40,855 nucleotides of DNA from CAZFQG01 sp964520785 (GTDB taxonomy: Bacteria > Planctomycetota > Planctomycetia > Pirellulales > Thermoguttaceae): the NCBI GenBank assembly GCA_964520785.1, contig CAZFQG010000030.1, positions 1-40,855 on the forward strand, in the 5' to 3' direction. The notes under the pieces were generated by a model. It was not told the origin of the DNA. It made no database searches and was given only the letters and a program-made list of their open reading frames with translations. Position 1 is the first letter of the stretch; each line of letters opens with the position of its first letter. The position numbers and the translations under genes are program-made. Positions 24,458-32,178 of this stretch are shown here, piece after piece.

Positions 24458-25030
24458 ATGAAGGTCTTCACAACCGGTCAGGTCGCAAAGATCTGCAAGG
24501 TGGCCCCGCGCACCGTAAGTAAGTGGTTTGATTCCGGACGGCTGAAAGGCTATCGCATTCCGGGATCCCAAGACCGACGAATTCCGCGGGAGTATTTGAT
24601 TAAGTTCCTCAAGGAACATGGAATGCCCTTGGGCGACTTGGAGGACGAGGCCATGGCCAAGGTCCTTATCGTCGCCCAGGACCAGGTTCTCATCGAGAAC
24701 CTCAGACGGGAACTACCGCCGGAGCGCTCGTTTAAAGTGGCGGTCGCCGCTAGCGGGTTCGACGCGGGTATCCAAGCGGAGAGTTTTCACCCGGACTGTA
24801 TTATCTGCGATTTTTCGATCGGTCGGACGGAGGCGTTGCAGATTTGCCAGAATCTGCGGCGTAACGCCGAGTTTAGCGACGTGATCCTGATCGCTTTGTT
24901 GCCGGACGACGGCAGTTCGCTGAGCTTCGACCGTTCGACGATCAACGAAACCTTCAAAAAGCCGTTTGACGCCGCGCTTCTGGCCGAGCGATTGACAACG
25001 CTCATCGGTGCCAAGAAAGAACTCGTGTAG
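24458..25030 (+). CDS. HTH DNA-binding protein fused to a degenerate receiver domain
   Basis: A 190-residue regulator. Residues 1-55 form a MerR/excisionase-like winged HTH (FTTGQVAKICKVAPRTVSKW, then RRIPREYLIKFLKEHG). Residues about 68-186 form a response-regulator receiver fold. D118 in IICDFS is at the phospho-acceptor position and K168 is in FKKPF. The acidic pocket is only QD (74-75) and the usual Ser/Thr strand reads IALLPD, so phosphorylation may be lost or altered. The DNA-binding domain precedes the receiver, the reverse of classical response regulators. The ATG at 24458 has GGAG eight bases upstream. It is monocistronic with a strong terminator. The target is unknown. Confidence 0.82.
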   Translation: MKVFTTGQVAKICKVAPRTVSKWFDSGRLKGYRIPGSQDRRIPREYLIKFLKEHGMPLGDLEDEAMAKVLIVAQDQVLIENLRRELPPERSFKVAVAASGFDAGIQAESFHPDCIICDFSIGRTEALQICQNLRRNAEFSDVILIALLPDDGSSLSFDRSTINETFKKPFDAALLAERLTTLIGAKKELV

Positions 25031-25354
25031 GCTCTCTCGCGACCGGAATATTAACGCCGACTTGACCAAACCGCCGCGAGCATTCCGTCGCGGCGGCTTT
25101 GTTTATTCCCGGATGGATGGGAGACCGCGAATGGCCGATGCGTCTGAGCGGACCGTTTTTCGCGAAGGCGCAAGCGCCGTCTCGTGGCGGTTCCCATCGT
25201 TTTTTTTGCGCCGTGCCGCCGATGAGGTAGGATTCGCTATCGGAAGGCGATTGAACCGAAGGCCGAACCGCGGCGGCGGTCTTCGCGTTCCCTGGGAAAC
25301 GGTTGGACCCGATCCGTGTGGCAGGCGAGTGGCATCGGCGCGAAGAGGACCCGC
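25031..25354. other. 324-bp intergenic region
   Basis: It contains the terminator of the HTH-receiver gene (25071-25107). The rest, up to the polyprenyl synthase start, shows no gene or recognisable signal. Confidence 0.5.
25071..25107 (+). terminator. Rho-independent terminator after the HTH-receiver gene
   Basis: CCGCCGCGA (25071-25079) pairs perfectly with TCGCGGCGG (25088-25096), 8-nt loop, preceded by CCAAA and followed by CTTTGTTTATT. Confidence 0.75.
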
Positions 25355-26359
25355 ATGAAAGACTCCGAAGAGAATCGGCCCGTCGGGGCGCATACACTCG
25401 AGACGATCTACCTGCCCGTCTCCGAGGAGCTGCGCCAGGTGGAGACGATTCTCAAGGAGGAACTGACGAGCCGGTACGAAGGGGTGGACCGTGTGGTCAA
25501 GCACGGTTTTCGACTAGGGGGCAAACGGCTGAGACCCGCCCTGGTCCTGCTTTCGGGAAAGGCCGCCGGAAACGTGACTCCCGACCACCGCACCCTCGCG
25601 GCGGCGGTCGAACTGATCCACACCGCCACGCTCGTGCATGATGACGTCCTCGACGAGGCGGAGCTAAGGCGCCACGTCGACACCGTCAACGCCCGGTGGA
25701 ACAACGAGACGAGCATTCTCCTGGGGGACTATCTTCTCACCAGAGCCCTCTGCCTGGCCGCTTCGACCGAGACGACGTTCGCCTGCCGCCTCCTCGGCGA
25801 GTGCAGCCGGGCGATGTGCGAGGGGGAACTCCGCCAGGTTCTCGGCCGCGGTGATTTCCGCCTGTCGGAAGAGGATTATCTCGAGATCATCGAGGGGAAG
25901 ACGGGAGCACTTTGCGCCTGCTGTTGCGAATTCGGTGCCTACTACGGCGACGCCCCCCCCGCGGTTCGGACGGCGTTGACCCGCTACGGCCTCCTTTTGG
26001 GGGTTGCCTTTCAGATCGTTGACGACCTGCTCGATCTGCTGGGCGAGGAGAATACCGTCGGGAAGTCTCTGGGCCGCGATCTTGAGAAACGAAAACTGAC
26101 GCTCCCGTTGATCCACTTATTCGGAAAACTGGAGAAAGGGGAACGGCGGCGATTCGAGTTGATTTGGAACGAAACCGAGGGGGATATCCGCGCATTCTTC
26201 CAAAACGCGCGAGCCCGACGCGCAGCGGTCGAATTCGCGCGAGCCAAGGCGGAAAGCCTCATTGCCGAGGCGAAAGACCGTTTGAGACCGCTGGAAGACT
26301 CGCCCGGCAAGGAATCGCTATTAGCGCTGGCGGATTTCGTGTTGTCGCGGAGCCATTAA
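25355..26359 (+). CDS. Long-chain polyprenyl diphosphate synthase
   Basis: A 334-residue trans-prenyltransferase that adds isopentenyl diphosphate units to make the side chain of quinones or related lipids. It has GGKRLRP (55-61), the first Asp-rich motif DDVLD (96-100) and the second DDLLD (223-227). The residue five before the first motif is Ala (A91) rather than an aromatic, which in this family favours long products (heptaprenyl/octaprenyl range or similar). The ATG at 25355 has GAGG upstream. It is not next to other isoprenoid genes, though a UbiD-family gene lies 4 kb away. Exact chain length cannot be told from sequence. Confidence 0.92.
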   Translation: MKDSEENRPVGAHTLETIYLPVSEELRQVETILKEELTSRYEGVDRVVKHGFRLGGKRLRPALVLLSGKAAGNVTPDHRTLAAAVELIHTATLVHDDVLDEAELRRHVDTVNARWNNETSILLGDYLLTRALCLAASTETTFACRLLGECSRAMCEGELRQVLGRGDFRLSEEDYLEIIEGKTGALCACCCEFGAYYGDAPPAVRTALTRYGLLLGVAFQIVDDLLDLLGEENTVGKSLGRDLEKRKLTLPLIHLFGKLEKGERRRFELIWNETEGDIRAFFQNARARRAAVEFARAKAESLIAEAKDRLRPLEDSPGKESLLALADFVLSRSH

Positions 26360-26375
26360 CCCAAGCGAGGCCCGC

Positions 26376-26403
26376 GGGCGGCTTTCGCCATAAGACGCCG
26401 CCC
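26376..26403. terminator. Hairpin between convergent polyprenyl synthase and KaiC-like genes
   Basis: GGGCGGC (26376-26382) pairs with GCCGCCC (26397-26403) across a 14-nt loop in the 43-bp gap between convergent genes. No T-run is present. Confidence 0.4.
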
Positions 26404-27290
26404 TACCGGTTCTCCACCTGGAGCCCGGCATCGTCGATGGTATACGGGATAATCTCGTCGCTGCATGCGCTTCCGCGGTGTTTGGCGACGAATAGGGCAC
26501 GACGGAATCGCATCCCGTCGCGTATTTTGCCCATGACGAGAATCGTATTGGCGTTGCTGAGAAGGTCCCCCTCGTCCAAAGGTCGCTCCAGAAGGCCCTC
26601 GAGCGTCGTTTCGTGGGAGGTGTAGAGAAGCAGGCAGACGATTTGCGCCGGGTCGTAGAAATGTCTCGCCACGGCCGCTTCGTTCTCGCGATAACGTTCT
26701 CGAAAGAAGTCCCTCGCCACCCATGCCGGGTCCTTGCGGAGGATTTGGTGGTAGACGTAGTCGAATAGCTCGATCTGAATCGAATCGTTCGGCCGGTCCA
26801 CCGGCTCGATTCCATCCACGACCGCCCTACGGGCGCCCCGGATGAAACCGCCGTAGAAGAACCCAACCGCCGTGCCGAGCTTTCGGGTCAGCTCCGCCTG
26901 CCAGTCCCGCCAATCTTGTTCGTCCACGTTGTCGCGGGTAACGCGGCGGCCGGAGTAATCGAAAACGTGCAGATAATCGCCCGGGTCGCGGGCCGCGTCG
27001 AAAAAACCCTCCGCTTGCGCGACCACCTTTGGGTCGGCGCGGCGCAGTTTCCAGCCGCAAATACGCGAGGCGTAGTCGTCGTGATTCTGCGAATCCCCTC
27101 TCGAGGACATGTCGAAGAGGATGCCCGGCCGTCCGTCGTCGGCCTTCCCCTGGTTGGCGAATTGGATTCCCAACTGGGTCTTCCCGATGCCGGTAGAGCC
27201 GACAACGACGGCCAGGGTCCCGGGAAGGAATCCGCCGCCCAAGGCCGTGTCGAGCCCGGGGATTCCGGAAGAGATTCTGGTTCGGTTCAT
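26403..27290 (-). CDS. KaiC/RadA-like RecA-superfamily ATPase
   Basis: A 295-residue single RecA-fold ATPase. The start RTRISSGIPGLDTALGGGF is the typical KaiC/RAD55 entry motif. Walker A is GSTGIGKT (31-38), and a Walker B-like strand RRAVVDGIE (about 154-162) follows. Family members act in signalling, circadian timing or recombination, usually with partners. This one lacks the second domain of KaiC and any zinc finger of RadA. The ATG at 27290 gives the family start. It follows the YjbQ gene by 52 bases, in a minus-strand series with a NagB-like gene. The cellular role is unknown. Confidence 0.8.
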   Translation of the reverse strand: MNRTRISSGIPGLDTALGGGFLPGTLAVVVGSTGIGKTQLGIQFANQGKADDGRPGILFDMSSRGDSQNHDDYASRICGWKLRRADPKVVAQAEGFFDAARDPGDYLHVFDYSGRRVTRDNVDEQDWRDWQAELTRKLGTAVGFFYGGFIRGARRAVVDGIEPVDRPNDSIQIELFDYVYHQILRKDPAWVARDFFRERYRENEAAVARHFYDPAQIVCLLLYTSHETTLEGLLERPLDEGDLLSNANTILVMGKIRDGMRFRRALFVAKHRGSACSDEIIPYTIDDAGLQVENR

Positions 27291-27342
27291 GTTGTTGGGG
27301 ATATCGTGCCTCGCGCCGTCGCGACACGCTCGTCCTTCCCAT

Positions 27343-27765
27343 TCACTCCCCAATAATCTTCACCAAGACCCGTTTCGGCCGTCTTCCATCGAATTCGCCG
27401 TAGAAGATTCGCTCCCAGGGGCCGAAATCCAGGCGGCCCTTGGTAACGCCGACGACGACTTCGCGACCCATGACCTGTCGCTTGTGGTGGGCATCGCCGT
27501 TGTCTTCGCCCGTCGCATTGTGGCGGTAGGCCTTGGAAGAAGCATCGAAGGGAGCAAGCTTTTCCAGCCAGTCCTTGTAGTCCTGATGCAGGCCCGACTC
27601 ATTGTCGTTGATGAAGACGCTGGCCGTGATGTGCATCGCGTTGACGAGGCAGAGGCCCTCCTGGATTCCACTTTCGGCAAGGGCCGCTTCCACGTCGGGC
27701 GTGATATGGACGAAGTCCATCCGTTTTGGGACGTTGTAGGTGAGGTATTTCGTATAGGATTTCAT
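27343..27765 (-). CDS. yjbQ: YjbQ-family protein (UPF0047)
   Basis: A 140-residue protein of the YjbQ/UPF0047 family; E. coli YjbQ has a weak thiamine-phosphate synthase activity, and the natural function is not settled. Key conserved residues are present: H45 in MHITASV, E56 in NDNE, the HNATGEDNGDAHHK cluster (82-95) and GPWERIFYGEFDG near the end. They form the putative metal-binding pocket. The ATG at 27765 begins the conserved domain directly; the longer open frame upstream is Arg-rich and not conserved-looking. It lies between the NagB-like gene (110 bases) and the KaiC-like gene (52 bases), same strand. Confidence 0.9.
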   Translation of the reverse strand: MKSYTKYLTYNVPKRMDFVHITPDVEAALAESGIQEGLCLVNAMHITASVFINDNESGLHQDYKDWLEKLAPFDASSKAYRHNATGEDNGDAHHKRQVMGREVVVGVTKGRLDFGPWERIFYGEFDGRRPKRVLVKIIGE

Positions 27766-27875
27766 GGTACCACCAGGAAATGAGGGGAATACTCCGCCCG
27801 AAGACGGTGAGCATCGTGCGGCGGCGCGGCGGAGGGAGCGGCCTGTTTCGCGAACCCCCCCCGCGCCCGCGACAT

Positions 27876-28826
27876 CTATATCTCGATCTCGACCGCGCGC
27901 TCGCTCGTTTGGGTACTGCAATCGGCCGCGACGGTCCCGGAGAGAATCAGTTCGCTGCGGAGAATTTGCAGGATACTCGCCGGAACGAGCGGCGTGACCG
28001 GTCCATGGGCGGCCAGGCGGCTGATAAAGCGTTGCCAGATGGAATCACCGGCTCCGAAACCGTCCCAGAAACTCACCAGTTTGGAACCCGCCAGTTCCCT
28101 TGGTCCGATCGTGGCGGCTTTCGGCGGCACCCACGACCAATCCCCGGCGCTTCCGGCGTCGGCGTAGAGGGAGTTCTGACAGAGCGTGATCGTGGAGAGA
28201 TCGACGATCTGAGTGCCGAGCTGAAGGTAGCCGTCGATGTCATCGACGTAGTCCTTGCCGTGGTGGGGCTCGAAGAAGGCGATATGCCCGCACCAGCCGA
28301 TCCCGCCGTAGCAGACGTCGGCGCCGCCGAGGTCTTCCAGCATCTTACTGTAGACGCCGACCGTTTCGGTCGTGGGGAAGTGAATCTGCGATTCCGGCAT
28401 CCGCAGCTCGGGTTTGATGCGACCGAACAGGTCTTGCCACATCCAGTACTGGAACCCCCCTTTCCAGGACCGGGGAGCGGTGTTGCCGTCTTCGTCGGCG
28501 TATTCATCCATATTGAACGTGTGGACATGGTGACAGGGGATATTCAAATCGTTGATCATCTTCGCCACGAACGCGTAGTTCGGGTTCGGAGCCGGCAAGA
28601 TCAGGACGTATCGGTCGCGGCCTTCGTCCAGAGCCCGCTTGATCCCGGAGACGATGTCCATGACGTAGGAGAACTGAAACGCCGTCTCGTTCTCGATGAC
28701 GCGGATACTGAAGTTTTCGTTGGGGTGCTTCGTGATGTCTTCACGGCGGATCGCTCGGACCCGGCGACACGCTTCGGCATCCTGAAACGGAAGATGGGCG
28801 GAAAGACTGTAGGTGAATTCGGCCAT
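27876..28826 (-). CDS. Glucosamine-6-phosphate deaminase-like protein with altered active site
   Basis: A 316-residue NagB/RpiA-fold protein. NagB opens and deaminates glucosamine 6-phosphate to fructose 6-phosphate. Here HTFNMDEY (102-109) keeps the ring-opening Asp region, and GIGWCGHIAFFEP (165-177) matches the NagB motif GxGNDGHIAFNEP. H171 and E176 are kept, but the catalytic-dyad Asp is replaced by Cys (C169) and the preceding Asn by Trp. The length exceeds E. coli NagB (266) through insertions. The ATG at 28826 is close to a promoter (28866-28893). It leads a minus-strand series with YjbQ and KaiC-like genes. It may act on another sugar phosphate or bind without deaminating. Confidence 0.8.
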   Translation of the reverse strand: MAEFTYSLSAHLPFQDAEACRRVRAIRREDITKHPNENFSIRVIENETAFQFSYVMDIVSGIKRALDEGRDRYVLILPAPNPNYAFVAKMINDLNIPCHHVHTFNMDEYADEDGNTAPRSWKGGFQYWMWQDLFGRIKPELRMPESQIHFPTTETVGVYSKMLEDLGGADVCYGGIGWCGHIAFFEPHHGKDYVDDIDGYLQLGTQIVDLSTITLCQNSLYADAGSAGDWSWVPPKAATIGPRELAGSKLVSFWDGFGAGDSIWQRFISRLAAHGPVTPLVPASILQILRSELILSGTVAADCSTQTSERAVEIEI

Positions 28827-28865
28827 GGGCGTATTCCTCGGAAAAGGGGGATATTAACTAGACGC

Positions 28866-28893
28866 AGTCTACCAAAGCCGAGAGGAAGGTCAA
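28866..28893 (-). promoter_or_regulatory. Candidate promoter for the NagB-like gene
   Basis: On the minus strand TTGACC (28888-28893), a 16-bp spacer and TAGACT (28866-28871), with a predicted start about 33 bases before the ATG at 28826. Confidence 0.45.
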
Positions 28894-29053
28894 GGGAGTA
28901 GGCGGCTTCAAAGAGGACGGTCGAATCGAGCGGCGGGTCCCCGGCGGGATACCAATTGGCGGCTCCCACCCAACACGGCCAACGCCGGACCCGAGATTGG
29001 ACCATGGGCCTCGGATCGTCCGAAGCGAAAGGGAGGAGTCCGATGTGGCCGTC

Positions 29054-29081
29054 TTGCCACAAGGGTCCGGCGGATTACAAT
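29054..29081 (+). promoter_or_regulatory. Candidate promoter for a leaderless kinase mRNA
   Basis: TTGCCA (29054-29059), a 16-bp spacer and TACAAT (29076-29081). The ATG of the kinase begins eight bases after the -10 element, where transcription would normally start, so the mRNA may begin at or within two bases of its start codon. Confidence 0.5.
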
Positions 29082-29089
29082 GAAATCCT

Positions 29090-29965
29090 ATGGGATTGTT
29101 CGATGGCTTTAGGCTGAGTCTTTCCGGCGGGCGGCTGAATGTGAACAGCCGGTTTGAACTCTTGCGCAAAGCTATTTCCGGAACAATGTCAAAATTCTAT
29201 ATGGCGCGGGACCGGAAGACGAATCGGATCGTCGGGTTGAAGATTCTCGACAAAGAGAAGACGAAGCAGTTCCAGGCCCGATTCAAGGGCCTGCAAAAAC
29301 CGACGGAGGGCGAGATCGCCATTCAGTTGGATCACCCCAACATCGTCAAGACGCTCGAGCACGGTCTGACAACGAAGGGGGAACAGTACTTGGTGATGGA
29401 ATTCGTCGAGGGACAGGGGATGAACTCCCTGCTGATCGCCCGAAACCCCATACTCGACGGGCGCCGCGTGAAGTTCATCCGCGAGCTGGCGACCGCCATC
29501 TCCTCGGTCCACGAACACGGCTTTCTCCATCGGGACGTTTGCCCTCGAAACCTCCTGATGACCCGCGACAACGAGGATATCAAGCTGATCGATTTCGGGC
29601 TGACCGTACCGGCCAAGCCGGAGTTCATGCAACCGGGCAACCGCACCGGAACTCCGAATTATATGGCCCCGGAGCTGGTCCGCCGACTAAAGACGGACCA
29701 CCGGTTGGACGTTTTCTCCTTCGGAGTCACGGCGTACGAAATCTGTACCTTCGAACTGCCTTGGCAGCGAGGAACCGATGGGCTGGCCGCGATGAGCCAC
29801 AGCAAGCCGCCGGTGGACATCCGCGAATACCGGCCAAGTATCCACCCACGTCTGGCGAAGGCGATTCACTCTTGTATCGAGCCGGACGTCGGCAAGCGTT
29901 GCGACTCCATGGTACGGTTCCTTCGCGCAATTCGCGAGGTGGAACACGAGGATCAGAAGACGTAG
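29090..29965 (+). CDS. Small soluble protein kinase (Hanks type)
   Basis: A 291-residue kinase domain with no membrane segment or sensor domain. Lys51 (VGLKIL) and the alpha-C Glu (about E74) are present. The catalytic loop reads HRDVCPRN (147-154), DFG is at 168-170 and APE at 193-195. The usual HRDLKPEN Lys is replaced by Cys and an Arg precedes Asn, an arrangement closer to tyrosine kinases. The Gly-rich loop near residues 27-36 (RKAISGTMSKF) is degenerate. HRD, DFG and APE suggest activity is possible. The promoter lies directly before the ATG and no ribosome site is visible. It converges with the UbiD-family gene, 8 bases apart. Confidence 0.88.
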   Translation: MGLFDGFRLSLSGGRLNVNSRFELLRKAISGTMSKFYMARDRKTNRIVGLKILDKEKTKQFQARFKGLQKPTEGEIAIQLDHPNIVKTLEHGLTTKGEQYLVMEFVEGQGMNSLLIARNPILDGRRVKFIRELATAISSVHEHGFLHRDVCPRNLLMTRDNEDIKLIDFGLTVPAKPEFMQPGNRTGTPNYMAPELVRRLKTDHRLDVFSFGVTAYEICTFELPWQRGTDGLAAMSHSKPPVDIREYRPSIHPRLAKAIHSCIEPDVGKRCDSMVRFLRAIREVEHEDQKT

Positions 29966-29973
29966 CTTCTGGT

Positions 29974-31815
29974 TCAGAAGAGCCCCTCCAGGGGACCACC
30001 GACCGCGGCGAGCGAATCGACCCTTCTGGAAATATCCGGGTCCTCCACCAGCGGCGGAGCGTGATGGGGTTTCGAACGCGCGTCGATGACGAGGCTTCCC
30101 AGGCAGCCCCAATGCTTGTTCTCGGTAAACGCGCCGATCCCATAGACATCGGACGCCGGGTTGCTCTTCGTGAAGACGGTCCAGAGGAGGTTCTCCAGAG
30201 ACCGCGCGGCGAAACGGCTATCGTCGACGACGAGGATCAGAGGAAACGAGTTGATCGGATGCGTCGGCGGAAGGGCCGCGGCGAACCGTTCCACGGCACC
30301 GTCTTTCGCCGATGCGTATTTCGGGCCCTCGACGGCAACGATCCCCGGCAGGCAAACCCTGGGATTCCTCGTGTCGAGTTCGGCCGGCCAGCCCATTTCC
30401 GAACTCAGGGCCACCGGCAGACGCCGGCGCGAAGGACCGGCCGCCGCGATTACGACCTTCGAGCCCTGGTTAAGCCCGTCGCCGCTGTAATCGAGCGTGT
30501 CGATCGTCGTGCAGGTGTGAAAATGCAGATCGCGCCGCCAGTCGACCCGCTCGAGCATGTGACGGAGGAATTCAGCCACGTCGTCGACCTCCAAGCCGGG
30601 GTCGTCCTCCGCCGCGGCGATCCACAGATACTTCGCCAGTGACAGTTGGCCCTGCCCCAGAAGCGCGCTGGCCTGCGTGAGCAATTCCCGCGGCATCTTC
30701 TCCTTGTCGTAAGGCACGTAACGTTCGCTTCCGACCGCCAGAAGCAGCGGGTGCACCCCGGCCGCGTCGACCGCATGGACCGCCTTCACGCCGGGAACCG
30801 TCTTGGGAATCACCGGCCCGACCAACTCGTGGATGAAGCGGCCGAACATCGTATCCTCCTGCGGGGGGCGTCCCACGACGGTAAACGGCCAGATGGCGTC
30901 TTTGCGATGGTAAACGTGCAAAACGCGGATCACCGGGAAATCGTGCGAGAGGCTGTAGTATCCCAGGTGATCGCCGAAAGGGCCCTCCGGCAGAAGACGG
31001 TTCGGTTCGATGAACCCGGTGATGCAGAAATCGGCCTCCGCGATGATCGGCAATACGTAGTCTTGCTGCGGGACGACGGCGACGCGGCGGTTGCCGAGCA
31101 TTCCGGCGAACGCCAGCTCGCTCATCCCCTCCGGCAAGGGCATTACCGCCGCCACGCTCAACGCCGGCGGGCCGCCGACAAACACGTTCACCATCAACTT
31201 GTGCCCCCTGCGGATCGCCGCCGCGTGGTGCGCCGCGATACCCCGGTGAAGCTGGTAATGAATGCCGACTTGCTTGTTCCGTTCGTACTTTCCGCGGGAA
31301 AGCTGAACGCGGTACATCCCCAGATTCGCATGATCCAAACCCGGCCGGTCCGGATCCTCCGTCATCACGATCGGCAGCGTGATGTACGCCCCGCCGTCGT
31401 CCGGCCACGAAACCAGGCCCGGGAGCTGGTCGATCGTCGTCTGATGGGCGAGGACCGGACCGGATCGGACGACCCTCGGCCGCGCGTGCCAGGCGGTCCA
31501 GGGCGTCTTCAGGTACAGTCGCGGCCGCCGGACGATATCGCCGGGATCCATCCCCAACTCCACGATCGTCCGCAGCCCCTCGATCGAATCGCGGAACAGA
31601 AACCGCATCCGCTCCATCGTTCCGAAGAGATTGCTCACCATGGGGAACGGAGTCCCCTTCACGTTCTCGAAATAGAGCACCGGACCGGCCGCCCTGAAGA
31701 CCCGACGCTGAATTTCCGCCATCTCCAAATGAGGGTCGACCGGCTCCTCAATCCGAAGCAGTTGCCCATCCCGCTCCAGATCGGCCAGACATTCGCGGAG
31801 GTTTCGATAACTCAT
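29974..31815 (-). CDS. ubiD: UbiD-family prenylated-FMN decarboxylase
   Basis: A 613-residue UbiD-family (de)carboxylase, which uses prenylated FMN made by UbiX to decarboxylate aromatic or alpha,beta-unsaturated acids. Family segments are clear: an N-terminal MSYRNLRECLADLE, the NLGMYRVQL and NKQVGIHYQLHRG regions, SELAFAGML, and the active-site PEGPFGDHLGYYS. It is longer than E. coli UbiD (497); this longer form is common in planctomycetes. The ATG at 31815 starts at the conserved N-terminus. A TTGTTA-17-TACAAT promoter lies upstream. No ubiX is adjacent. It could serve quinone synthesis (as in the ubiquinone or futalosine routes) or aromatic degradation; sequence alone does not decide. 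Confidence 0.9.
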   Translation of the reverse strand: MSYRNLRECLADLERDGQLLRIEEPVDPHLEMAEIQRRVFRAAGPVLYFENVKGTPFPMVSNLFGTMERMRFLFRDSIEGLRTIVELGMDPGDIVRRPRLYLKTPWTAWHARPRVVRSGPVLAHQTTIDQLPGLVSWPDDGGAYITLPIVMTEDPDRPGLDHANLGMYRVQLSRGKYERNKQVGIHYQLHRGIAAHHAAAIRRGHKLMVNVFVGGPPALSVAAVMPLPEGMSELAFAGMLGNRRVAVVPQQDYVLPIIAEADFCITGFIEPNRLLPEGPFGDHLGYYSLSHDFPVIRVLHVYHRKDAIWPFTVVGRPPQEDTMFGRFIHELVGPVIPKTVPGVKAVHAVDAAGVHPLLLAVGSERYVPYDKEKMPRELLTQASALLGQGQLSLAKYLWIAAAEDDPGLEVDDVAEFLRHMLERVDWRRDLHFHTCTTIDTLDYSGDGLNQGSKVVIAAAGPSRRRLPVALSSEMGWPAELDTRNPRVCLPGIVAVEGPKYASAKDGAVERFAAALPPTHPINSFPLILVVDDSRFAARSLENLLWTVFTKSNPASDVYGIGAFTENKHWGCLGSLVIDARSKPHHAPPLVEDPDISRRVDSLAAVGGPLEGLF

Positions 31816-31877
31816 GGTAAATTCGGCGAAATGGGGGCCTTGGGCTCACATGCAAATCCGTTAGGAGAATGCAAGGA

Positions 31878-31906
31878 ATTGTAGTCGAAATCGAAGTCCG
31901 TAACAA
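31878..31906 (-). promoter_or_regulatory. Candidate promoter for the ubiD-family gene
   Basis: On the minus strand TTGTTA (31901-31906), 17 bp and TACAAT (31878-31883), about 56 bases of leader before the ATG at 31815. Confidence 0.5.
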
Positions 31907-32160
31907 CCTGCCGGGCTGCCGTGTTCCCGACCAATACGCGGCGCCTGAAGCGATTGGACCGCTTCGGCTTTCCGGAACGACATCGCGGAATGACCACCGA
32001 GGAAATGTAACGGTCGCCGCTCGATCCAAACTTGCCGTTTTCTTCAGTTTTTTGGGTTGTCGGGAGACTACTCATCGTTCTCTCTTTCGAATAAACGAAA
32101 CTCAACTCTGGATTCGTCCGGCGTCACCGTGGGGTTTTGCCTGGGCCGGAGGACCGGGGG

Positions 32161-32169
32161 TGATATAAT
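32161..32169 (+). promoter_or_regulatory. Extended -10 element directly before the acidic membrane-protein gene
   Basis: TGATATAAT fits an extended -10 (TGn plus TATAAT) with no good -35 at normal spacing. The ATG lies only nine bases later, so the transcript would have a leader of a few bases at most. The spacer ACAATTGTC carries no ribosome site. Confidence 0.5.
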
Positions 32170-32178
32170 ACAATTGTC

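Larger units (their letters stand above)
31816..32178. other. 363-bp divergent intergenic region
   Basis: It holds the ubiD promoter on the minus strand (31878-31906) and an extended -10 element on the plus strand at its right end (32161-32169). Nothing else is recognised. Confidence 0.5.
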
